From: PLA2 sp036273915
Lineage (GTDB): Bacteria; Planctomycetota; PLA2
Length of the DNA: 25,771 nt
Direction of reading: 5' to 3'
Assembly: GCA_036273915.1 (NCBI GenBank)
Contig: DASUGR010000260.1
Location: 1-25,771 of the forward strand
In this document: positions 7,522 to 14,529 of the stretch, one piece after another
How positions within the stretch are numbered: the stretch's first letter is position 1
Layout: each line of letters starts with the position of its first letter
Translations under genes and position numbers: made by a program
Notes under the pieces: generated by a model
Seen by the model: only the letters and a program-made list of their open reading frames with translations
Databases searched by the model: none
Told to the model about the DNA's origin: nothing

Positions 7522-8861
7522 GCGCGGCCCCTCGCGAAGATCCAGCCGAGGAGGCCGAGGGCGAGCGCGGACACGACTGCCGCGGCCGGCGACCCGCGGC
7601 GCCCCGCCCCCGCGTCGACCGTGATGCCGCTGACCGGGTGGAGGAAGGGGGCGCGATCGCGCTCGTCGCTCGTAGGCACGATCGGGAAGCTCCTCTCGGC
7701 CGCGGCGAGCGCGTCGGCCGCCGCGCTGTTGAGGAACAGGCGCAGGAGCGGCCGGTTCCCGACGAGGCACTCGAACGCGTCCTGGAGCCGATGCTCCACG
7801 TCCCCGTCGCCGTCGCCGTCGAGGTCGTAGCCCGCGTAGTCGGAGTAGTAGTTGCCCTCGCCGCCGGGGCTCCAGTCCGCGTCCGCGCGCCCCACGGTGA
7901 GCAGCATGGTGAGGTTGCCGATGAAGTCGTTCCTCGCGAACCGGTTCTCGAGCGCGCTCGCGTAGAGCGTGACGCCCACGTCGTTCCACGCGACCAGGTT
8001 TTCCCGCACGACGTTCCTGTGCGAGTTGTCGACGAAGATGCCGCGCGTGTTGTTGACGATCGCGTTGCGCTCGGCGACCGAGTCGAGGCAGTCCTTGAAG
8101 AGCAGGCCGAACGCGTTGGGCCCCTTCCGGTTGTTGACGATCCGGTTGTCGCGGAAGACGACGTGGTCCGTGTACATCACCGCGGCGCCGCCCATGCTGT
8201 CGCGGAAGAGGTTGCCCGTGAACGTGTTGGCCTTGCAGAACATGTAGTGGATGCCGTACCGGAGGTCGAAGAACTCGTTCCCCTCGACCCGGTTGTCGTC
8301 GGAGTGGTCGAAGTAGACGCCGTCGCGCACGTCGTTGACCCGGTTCCCCCGGATCAGGCTCTCCCGGGAGTCGTAGAGGTGGATCCCGGCGCCGCGGAGG
8401 CCGAGCGGGTCTTCCGCGCGGCCGCGGATCACGTTGTCCTCGACCACCGTCCCCCCGGCCCCCCTCAGATAGACCCCGAACAGGTTGTCGACGATGCGGT
8501 TGCCGGCGATCCTCGCCCTTCTCCCCCGCACCTTGATCCCCGCGTCGCTGACCATCATGTCGCGTCCCGACTGCGCCACCTCGAAGCCGCGCACCTCCAC
8601 GTCGTCCGCCCGTACGACGACGACGTCCCCGCGATAGCCGCCCTCGAGCCGCGGCCAGCCCTCGCCCACGAGCTTCACGGGACGGTCGACGACGAGGCCG
8701 CCCGCGTGCACGCCGCCCCGGACGACGATCGTGTCGCCCGGCGCGGAGGCGTCGAGAGCGGCGCGCAGCGTGGCGGGCCCGCCGGGCTCGACGAAGCGCG
8801 TCGTTGCGGGCTGCGCCGCGACGGCGGACGCGAGCCAGAGCGTCGCGGCGGCGGCCCTCAA
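7518..8861 (-). CDS. nosD: NosD, periplasmic maturation factor with beta-helix repeats (447 aa)
   Basis: Periplasmic partner of NosFY needed for building the CuZ cluster of NosZ. A signal peptide (RAAAATLWLASAVAAQPA) is followed by a right-handed beta-helix region of carbohydrate-binding/sugar-hydrolase (CASH) type repeats, seen as recurring N-x-I/V/F-x-x-N patterns from about residue 60 to 310 (for example GNRIVDN, EDNVIRG, GNEFFD, RDNRIVNN, RNAIVNN). The motif EGNYYSDYAGYDLDGDGDGD is typical of NosD. A hydrophobic C-terminal segment (AAVVSALALGLLGWIFARG) may anchor it in the membrane. I place the start at TTG 8861: there is no ATG near, GGAGGAAG precedes it by about four bases, and it forms a TTGA overlap with the upstream stop. 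Confidence 0.92.
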   Translation of the reverse strand: MRAAAATLWLASAVAAQPATTRFVEPGGPATLRAALDASAPGDTIVVRGGVHAGGLVVDRPVKLVGEGWPRLEGGYRGDVVVVRADDVEVRGFEVAQSGRDMMVSDAGIKVRGRRARIAGNRIVDNLFGVYLRGAGGTVVEDNVIRGRAEDPLGLRGAGIHLYDSRESLIRGNRVNDVRDGVYFDHSDDNRVEGNEFFDLRYGIHYMFCKANTFTGNLFRDSMGGAAVMYTDHVVFRDNRIVNNRKGPNAFGLLFKDCLDSVAERNAIVNNTRGIFVDNSHRNVVRENLVAWNDVGVTLYASALENRFARNDFIGNLTMLLTVGRADADWSPGGEGNYYSDYAGYDLDGDGDGDVEHRLQDAFECLVGNRPLLRLFLNSAAADALAAAERSFPIVPTSDERDRAPFLHPVSGITVDAGAGRRGSPAAAVVSALALGLLGWIFARGRA

Positions 8862-9505
8862 CCGCTTCCTCCCGCGCGCAGGCGGCGCGCCTCGACGTGC
8901 GAGAGGACGAGCGCCGAGAGCAGCAGCGCGCCGACGATCCCCACGACGATCGCGGCGCCGCCCGGGTAGCTCTCGACGTGGAAGTTCGCGATCTTCACGC
9001 GGCCGTACATGGGCGGCGTGAACGGATCGACCTTGATCGGCGCCTCGGGGTCCAGGTTGTGCCCGTACAGGTAGAGCCGGTGGTAGAAGTTCCACGCGGA
9101 GAAGATCGCGAAGTAGGCGAAGAGCACGCTCACGTCCGTGAGGTCCTTGAGGCTCCCGATCACGACGGCCCGCAGGAAGAGCAGGCCGAAGAACCCCATC
9201 GCGAACGGCATCCAGAGGAACTCGGAGAAGTCGCTGTCGAGCAGCGGCCGCATCCCGATGTAGTGGTTGAGCGAGTTGATCTCGCGCAGGTCGTCGCGGT
9301 CGGCCGTCTTCTGCCCTTCGAGGCTGTCGATCCGGATCGCGAGCCGCAGGGGGTCGGGGTACTGGTTCGACTGGAACGCCATCGTCCAGAGGGGGAACCG
9401 GTAGACGAGCGGGATCATGAGCACGGCCACGGCGAGGAGGATCCTCGCGGAGATCGACAACGGCCGCGCGAGCAGGGTCTGGTAGGCCTCGAGCCGCTTT
9501 CCCAT
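8858..9505 (-). CDS. NosB-like integral membrane protein of the clade II nos cluster (215 aa)
   Basis: Located directly downstream of nosZ and before nosD, the usual place of the clade II-specific membrane protein called NosB, whose function is not established. Hydrophobic segments are visible at about 20-40, 100-118, 125-145 and 180-205. The region between the first two carries the conserved-looking motif REINSLNHYIGMRPL, rich in polar residues and with a histidine that could meet copper or haem in the periplasm. ATG at 9505 has GGAGG seven bases upstream. The stop overlaps the nosD TTG start. I assign it by context and topology, not by a motif I can prove, so a gene symbol is withheld. Confidence 0.8.
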   Translation of the reverse strand: MGKRLEAYQTLLARPLSISARILLAVAVLMIPLVYRFPLWTMAFQSNQYPDPLRLAIRIDSLEGQKTADRDDLREINSLNHYIGMRPLLDSDFSEFLWMPFAMGFFGLLFLRAVVIGSLKDLTDVSVLFAYFAIFSAWNFYHRLYLYGHNLDPEAPIKVDPFTPPMYGRVKIANFHVESYPGGAAIVVGIVGALLLSALVLSHVEARRLRAGGSG

Positions 9506-9530
9506 CGGACCTCCTGGCGGCGCGGAAACC

Positions 9531-9553
9531 GGGGGGGCTCCGGGGTCCCCCCC
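9531..9553 (-). other. G7/C7 hairpin between nosZ and the nosB-like gene
   Basis: Seven G (9531-9537) and seven C (9547-9553) flank a nine-base loop and form a perfect stem in the 66-base gap after the nosZ stop. On the minus strand it lies between nosZ and the next start. It is also a copy of the dispersed G-rich element. It could stabilise nosZ mRNA or reduce read-through into the maturation genes. Confidence 0.5.
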
Positions 9554-9571
9554 GCTTCGCGTCCGTACGGC

Positions 9572-11437
9572 CTATTCCTTCACGAGCAGGTAGCCCTGCA
9601 TCTCCTGGTGGAGCGCGGAGCAGAAGTTGGTGCAGTAGTAGGGGTAGACGCCGGGCTTGTCCGCGACGAACGTCACGTGCTTCGTCTCGCCCGGGTCGAC
9701 GACGAGGTTGATGTTGTACCGGTTGATGCCGAGCCCGTGCAGCTCGTCCGTCGTCTGCTCGATGTTCGTCAGGTGGATGGTGACCGTGTCCCCCCGGTTG
9801 ACCTCGATCGCCGTCGGCCAGAGCGTGGACCGCACGGCCGCCATCTTGACGTCGACCTTGTTCCCCGAGCGCTCCACCCTCGCGTCCTTCACGTCGAAGA
9901 TCGCGTTCGGGTCCCTGTTCTCGGCGATCGGGTAGACCTCGATCGGGTGGAGGAGCGTCGCGAGGCAGGCCTGCGCGTAGTGCGGCTCCGGCTCCGTGAA
10001 CGCGTCGTAGAGGAGCTTCATCTTCTCGCCGCTGATATCGATGAGCTGGGTCGACTCCGGCTGGCTCGGGCCCACGTTGAGGTGCCGCCCGTGCGACAGC
10101 TTGTTGAGCGCGATCAGGTACTCGCCGGTGGGCTTCGTCGAGTCGCCGCCCGGCACGAGCAGGTGCCCGATGTTGTAGCTCACGGGAACGGTGTCGAGCA
10201 CCTCGCCCGTCTTCGGGTTCCACTTCGCGACCGCGCTGTCGATGAAGAGGCTCGTGTAGGCGTTCCCCTTGTCGTCGTACTGGGTGTGCAGCGGCCCGAG
10301 GCCGATCTGGACCTCGCGCTCCATCACGGACTCGTACTTGAGCACGGGGATGCCGTCCTCGTCGCCCGTGAAGTCCTTGTTCTGGATCGCCGCCATCGCG
10401 CGCGAGAAGCTGTAGACCGTCGTGATCGCCTCGAGCTTGCCGCTCGTCACGAAGAACGTCCCGTCGGGACTGAAGTCGACGCCGTGCGGGCTCTTGGCCA
10501 CCGGCAGGAGGTAGCAGAGGCCGGGCACCTTCTTCGGGTCGAGCATCGCGACGCCGCCCACCGCGCCGCCCTTGCCGGCCTCCGCCGCCTTCCGGGCCTC
10601 CCGCCAGTTCACGAGGATCGCGTAGTCGCGGTCGTGCTCGCTGGCGGTCTTCTCGAGCTGGCCGGTGGCGCGCTCGGAGTTGTAGCAGGTCCAGACCGCC
10701 CAGTCCGCGGACGGGCCGCGGCCGGTCGACCCCAGGTCCCAGTCGAACGGGGGCGTCAGGATCTCGAACCCCATGGAGAGCTCGCCGGTCTTCGGATCGA
10801 TGCCCAGCGCACCGACGACGCCCTTGTACTTGACCGCGTACTCGCCGATCGCCGCGTAGCTTCCGCTCGGCACCGGCACGCCGAAGCGGCTCGCGCAGAG
10901 GATCATCTCGCTGTTCGACGTGACGAAGGAGCTCCCGTGGTTGCCGGACAGGTTCGGGATGGGCCCGAAGATCTGCTTCGTCTTGAAGTCCCGGAGGTCG
11001 ATCCGGGCGATGCGCGCATTGGCGTTGTCGTTCACGAAGAGCCAGCGGCCGTCGTAGGCACCGTCGGTCTTCGAGAGCGACGGGTGGTGCACGTCGCCCC
11101 AGGTAAAGCCGCCGAGCATCTTCTTCGACTCGTCGTCGAAGCCGTACCCGGTCGCGGGGTAGACCGCGAACACGGGGATCGTGGCGAGGTGCCGCATCGA
11201 CGGGAGGCCCGCCACGTACACGTTGCCGGAGTGGCCGCCGGAATAGAACAGGTAGTGCGTGTCCAGGTCGCCCGGCGGGACGTAGGTCCGGACCGCCGCG
11301 CTGGCGGCCCCGCCGGTAACGGTCGCGCCGCGTCTGCCTCCCTCCTCGCCCTTGCCGCAGGCGTACAAGGCCACGGCTGCCGCAACCGCGAGGGTCGCGG
11401 CCCAGCCCCAAGTGCCGGATCGCTTCAGGTTCCTCAT
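9572..11437 (-). CDS. nosZ: NosZ, Sec-type clade II nitrous oxide reductase, likely lipoprotein (621 aa)
   Basis: Terminal reductase of N2O respiration (N2O to N2), acting outside the inner membrane. The N-terminal seven-bladed propeller holds all seven expected CuZ histidines: H117 and H118 (DVHHPS), H167 (GNHGS), H318 (SPHG), H384 (GPLHTQY), H425 (NIGH) and H486 (EPHYAQ). The C-terminal cupredoxin has the CuA ligands H567 (DELHG), C602, C606, H610 and M613 in CTNFCSALHQEM; the CTNFC form, with Asn in place of the Trp of clade I, is the clade II type. The leader has no twin-arginine motif, so export should be by Sec, and it ends in a lipobox-like LYA-C27. Start ATG 11437 has GGACC/AGGACC upstream only weakly matching a binding site. 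It is 29 bases after the cytochrome c gene. Confidence 0.97.
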   Translation of the reverse strand: MRNLKRSGTWGWAATLAVAAAVALYACGKGEEGGRRGATVTGGAASAAVRTYVPPGDLDTHYLFYSGGHSGNVYVAGLPSMRHLATIPVFAVYPATGYGFDDESKKMLGGFTWGDVHHPSLSKTDGAYDGRWLFVNDNANARIARIDLRDFKTKQIFGPIPNLSGNHGSSFVTSNSEMILCASRFGVPVPSGSYAAIGEYAVKYKGVVGALGIDPKTGELSMGFEILTPPFDWDLGSTGRGPSADWAVWTCYNSERATGQLEKTASEHDRDYAILVNWREARKAAEAGKGGAVGGVAMLDPKKVPGLCYLLPVAKSPHGVDFSPDGTFFVTSGKLEAITTVYSFSRAMAAIQNKDFTGDEDGIPVLKYESVMEREVQIGLGPLHTQYDDKGNAYTSLFIDSAVAKWNPKTGEVLDTVPVSYNIGHLLVPGGDSTKPTGEYLIALNKLSHGRHLNVGPSQPESTQLIDISGEKMKLLYDAFTEPEPHYAQACLATLLHPIEVYPIAENRDPNAIFDVKDARVERSGNKVDVKMAAVRSTLWPTAIEVNRGDTVTIHLTNIEQTTDELHGLGINRYNINLVVDPGETKHVTFVADKPGVYPYYCTNFCSALHQEMQGYLLVKE

Positions 11438-11466
11438 CGATAGGTCCTTCCCGCTCGTCGCGTGGG

Positions 11467-12654
11467 CTACTTGCCCGCCGAGCCGTCTTGGTTCTCTTTG
11501 TGTTTGCGATAGGCGGCCTCGAGGAGCTCGATCGCGTGCCGCCGCTCCTCGGTCGTCAACGGAATCTGCTTGGCGAGCACGACGGCCATCGTGCCGCTCG
11601 GGTTCATCAGGAAATCGTCCACGGTCCGGCCGAAGCGCCGCGGGGCGTCCTCGACCGCCAGCGCGAGGTCCGGCCCGATCTTCGTCGCGGAGACGATGCC
11701 GAAGCTCGAGACGTCGTGGCAGATGAAGCAGCCCTTCTCGACGAAGAACTTGCCCTCCCCATGACGCATGACGCGCTCGCGCTCCGCCTCCTCCGGCGTC
11801 GGCACGTCGCGGAGGATCGCGCCGGGCAGCAGGCTCGCGGGCAGCCGGGTGTCGCGCCAGCTCAGCAGGACGAGGCCGATCGACTGCGCATCCTCCGTGC
11901 TGAAGCCGAACTCGGGCATCACGGTGTCCGGCGAGTAGCTCTTCGGGTTCTGGAGATGGGCCAAGTGCCAGCCGAAGAGCGTCGGGAGCGTCGTGAGACG
12001 CGAGTAGTCGTACTGCTCGGGCCCCTTCTCGGCGACCCGGGTCAGGTCGGGGCCGATCGCGCCGCCGCGGCCGTTGATCACGTGGCAGGCGCGGCATCCC
12101 TTGTCCTGGATGAGGCGCTTGCCCCGGTTGAGGTAGTCCGCTCCCGCGACCTCCCGGTCGAAGCGGTGGCAGAGGTTGCAGCGGTACTGGAGGAACGCCC
12201 ACGGGTCGCGGATGCGGTAGTCCTCCGCGAGCTTCTTGTCGATGAGCGGCTCCTCCCAGTGCTCGACCCACCCGTGCGCGTCGGGAAGATCCGTCGCATA
12301 TCCCTGCCCGCCGTGGCAGAGCGTGCAGCCGAAGCGCTCGATCGGGTGGTGCGCGAGCGGCGCCGCCGGGTGGGTCGCGAAGGGCTCCGGGGCGTCCTCG
12401 AGGCCCTTCCACGTGACGCCCATGTGGCACGACGTGCAGCGGTCGACGCGCGCCGCCTCCTCCAGCCAGATCTGCTGCAGGCCCGTCGGGACGGCCGCGG
12501 CCCGCTCGGGACCGAGCCGCTCCGCGACCAGGGCGCGGAACTCCTCTTGGTAGCGCTCGTATCCGGGCGCCGCGTCCTCCCAAGCGACGACGACGCAGAC
12601 GATCAGCGCGAGGAGCGCCGTGGCCGCGAGCAGGATCCTGTCGTTGCGGAACAC
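11467..12654 (-). CDS. Membrane-anchored pentahaem cytochrome c (395 aa)
   Basis: Five CXXCH haem c sites are present: CTSCH 73-77, CTLCH 110-114, CNLCH 159-163, CRACH 187-191 and CFICH 309-313. One uncleaved-looking transmembrane helix (about 7-25) anchors it with the haem domains outside. The last two sites sit in mono-haem-like domains: the fourth is followed by GPDLTRVAEKG and, at 246, the probable axial methionine in VMPEFGF; the fifth by IGPDLALAVEDA and TMAVVLAKQIPLTTEE. It lies between cytochrome b and nosZ, so it is the likely carrier from the Rieske/cytochrome b complex to NosZ. GTG at 12654 is the start, with GGAGGAAA correctly placed and only 10 bases after the cytochrome b stop. 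Confidence 0.92.
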   Translation of the reverse strand: MFRNDRILLAATALLALIVCVVVAWEDAAPGYERYQEEFRALVAERLGPERAAAVPTGLQQIWLEEAARVDRCTSCHMGVTWKGLEDAPEPFATHPAAPLAHHPIERFGCTLCHGGQGYATDLPDAHGWVEHWEEPLIDKKLAEDYRIRDPWAFLQYRCNLCHRFDREVAGADYLNRGKRLIQDKGCRACHVINGRGGAIGPDLTRVAEKGPEQYDYSRLTTLPTLFGWHLAHLQNPKSYSPDTVMPEFGFSTEDAQSIGLVLLSWRDTRLPASLLPGAILRDVPTPEEAERERVMRHGEGKFFVEKGCFICHDVSSFGIVSATKIGPDLALAVEDAPRRFGRTVDDFLMNPSGTMAVVLAKQIPLTTEERRHAIELLEAAYRKHKENQDGSAGK

Positions 12655-12664
12655 GCGTTTCCTC

Positions 12665-14011
12665 CTAGTACCGCGCCGGGTGGGCCGGCCACGCCTCCCA
12701 CGGCCAGTAGAAGTTCCAGTAGGGCCCGCGCAGGAACGTGCCGATCACCGTCAGCACGATGAGCGCGACGCAGATCGCGAGGAAGATCCCGTTCGCGCGG
12801 CGCCGCGCGCGGTGGAACCAGACGCCCGTCGCCTCGGGACCGGAGCGGTCGAGCCAGGGCGCGGCGCACGCCCAGAGGAGCAGGAGGCCGGGCACGATCA
12901 CGCCGCCGACGAGCGCGCCGTTGATCGTCCAGCCGCCGAGCCGGACGGTCGTGACCGTGACCAGCTCCTGAAGCCAGAGGAAGTACCACGGTGCCTTGGC
13001 CGGGTTCGGCGTCACGTCCGGGTTGGCCGGCGCCTCGAGCGGCGCGCCCATCCAGATCGCGAGAGCCGAGGTCGCCGCGAACGTCACGAGCGCGACCACG
13101 AGCAGGCGCCGCAGGAGCCCCGGGACGGCCGGCACGAGGTGCCGCTCCGGGTCGACGAGCGACGTCTGGACGTCGGGTGCGCGCCCGGAGGCGATGCCCA
13201 GCAACATGTAGGTCTTCGACGGGACCGGCGGAGCGGCCTCCTGCCGCTCGCCCAGCGCGACCCGGTCGCGGGCCGCGAGCCCGCCGTCCTTGCGCACGCG
13301 CCAGAGGTGCCACGCCGCGAGGCCGGCGAGGAGCATCGGCAGGAAGACGCAGTGCAGGACGTAGAAGCGGATGAGCGTGTTCTGGTTGATCTCGTGCCCG
13401 CCGAGCAGCACGAAGCGCACGGCCTCGCCGGCGACCGGGACGGCCTTCGCGATGTTGGTCCCGACGGTCACCGCCCAGAAGGCGAGCTGGTCCCAGGGCA
13501 GCAGGTAGCCGGTGAAGCTCAGCAGGAGCGTGACGAGGAGCATCGCGAGCCCGAGGCACCAGTTGAGCCGGCGGTTCTGACGCGCGAGGACGCCGTTCTT
13601 GTACGCCCCGGTCAGGAACACGCGGACCATGTGGAGGAAGACCGCGATCACCATCAGGTGTGCGGAGATCCGGTGCAACGCGCGGAGGAAGCGGCCGAAG
13701 CTGACCGCGTACTCGAGGTCCTTGATCGACCCGTAGGCCCGCTCGACGGAGGGCACGTAGAGGAACATCAGCACGACGCCCGTGAGCGTGAGGTTGAGGA
13801 AGAGGAAGAGAGAGATCACGCCGAGCCACATCGAGTAGCGGCTCGCGATCGACGCCTTCGCCACCTTGTTGGGGAACCAGTGGAGCAGGAAGTTGCGCAC
13901 GACGGCGTCGCCGGCCTCCCGCGGCGTCGCGGGGTTCCAGCTCCACGTGAGGTCGCGCAGGGAGAGACGGCGCTTTCCGTCCTGCCCGCGGGTGAGAGTC
14001 TCCTCGGCCAT
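12665..14011 (-). CDS. Cytochrome b of a Rieske/cytochrome b quinol-oxidising complex (448 aa)
   Basis: Membrane subunit that oxidises quinol and passes electrons to the Rieske protein and through two b haems. Haem-ligand histidines are H113 and H127 (helix B) and H220 and H235 (helix D); the 15-residue step in helix D is that of b6-type rather than bc1-type cytochromes. The C-terminal half (from about 300) is the subunit-IV-like part, so this is a single-chain form. At the Qo site the usual PEWY is replaced by APWY (340-343, NPAKAPWYFLWLQEL), a variant known from several bacterial groups. ATG 14011 is preceded by GGAGGAGCG. It is 8 bases after the Rieske gene and 10 before the cytochrome c gene, forming one operon with them. 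Confidence 0.93.
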   Translation of the reverse strand: MAEETLTRGQDGKRRLSLRDLTWSWNPATPREAGDAVVRNFLLHWFPNKVAKASIASRYSMWLGVISLFLFLNLTLTGVVLMFLYVPSVERAYGSIKDLEYAVSFGRFLRALHRISAHLMVIAVFLHMVRVFLTGAYKNGVLARQNRRLNWCLGLAMLLVTLLLSFTGYLLPWDQLAFWAVTVGTNIAKAVPVAGEAVRFVLLGGHEINQNTLIRFYVLHCVFLPMLLAGLAAWHLWRVRKDGGLAARDRVALGERQEAAPPVPSKTYMLLGIASGRAPDVQTSLVDPERHLVPAVPGLLRRLLVVALVTFAATSALAIWMGAPLEAPANPDVTPNPAKAPWYFLWLQELVTVTTVRLGGWTINGALVGGVIVPGLLLLWACAAPWLDRSGPEATGVWFHRARRRANGIFLAICVALIVLTVIGTFLRGPYWNFYWPWEAWPAHPARY

Positions 14012-14019
14012 CGCTCCTC

Positions 14020-14529
14020 CTACACCGTGAACCGCCAGCCCTTGTCCTTCGTCTGCGCGAGATCGACGACGAGCTGGCCGTCGTCGGGTGCGAGCTCGAG
14101 GCGCAGGTAGTCGAGCGGGCGCGGCGCGGGCCCCGCGAAGTTCGTCCCGTCCTCGCGGTACTTGCTCCCGTGGCACGGGCAGTGGAACTCGACGCCCTGC
14201 CCGCCCTGCGTCCGCTCCTTCCGGACGAGCTGCACCGTGCACCCGAGGTGCGTGCAGACCGCGCTCAGGCAGTGGAAGGTGGGCCCCGCCCGGAAGACGA
14301 AGACGCGCTGCTCCTTCAGGAACGTGGGGCCGTCGGCGAAGTGATCGGGCGGACCGACCTTGATCCTCCTCGGCATCTCGTAGAGCGCGTCCGGCACCAG
14401 CGAGCGCACGGACATGACGAGGGGCGCCGCCATCGCGGCCCCCGCGAGACCCACGCCGACGCGGGCCAGGAGCGCGCGGCGCTCGATCGGCTCGCCGGCG
14501 GGAGGGGTGTGCTCAGGACCGTTGCTCAT
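14020..14529 (-). CDS. Rieske [2Fe-2S] protein (169 aa)
   Basis: High-potential iron-sulfur subunit of the quinol-oxidising complex. The cluster ligands are in C92-T-H94-L-G-C97 and C117-P-C119-H120-G-S; the extra cysteines C97 and C119 would form the usual stabilising disulfide. A single N-terminal hydrophobic segment (about 20-42) preceded by ERRALLARVG gives a twin-arginine-like anchor sequence, in keeping with Tat export of folded Rieske proteins. The start overlaps the stop of the upstream FAD/FeS oxidoreductase gene by 17 bases, and cytochrome b follows after 8 bases. Confidence 0.95.
   Translation of the reverse strand: MSNGPEHTPPAGEPIERRALLARVGVGLAGAAMAAPLVMSVRSLVPDALYEMPRRIKVGPPDHFADGPTFLKEQRVFVFRAGPTFHCLSAVCTHLGCTVQLVRKERTQGGQGVEFHCPCHGSKYREDGTNFAGPAPRPLDYLRLELAPDDGQLVVDLAQTKDKGWRFTV

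Noticed and set aside
8804..11443. A very long open frame on the plus strand opposite nosD, the nosB-like gene and nosZ
   Set aside because: It is antisense to genes with complete motifs, is made of Arg/Asp/Val/Ala-rich low-complexity sequence and reflects the GC-rich third codon positions of the real genes.
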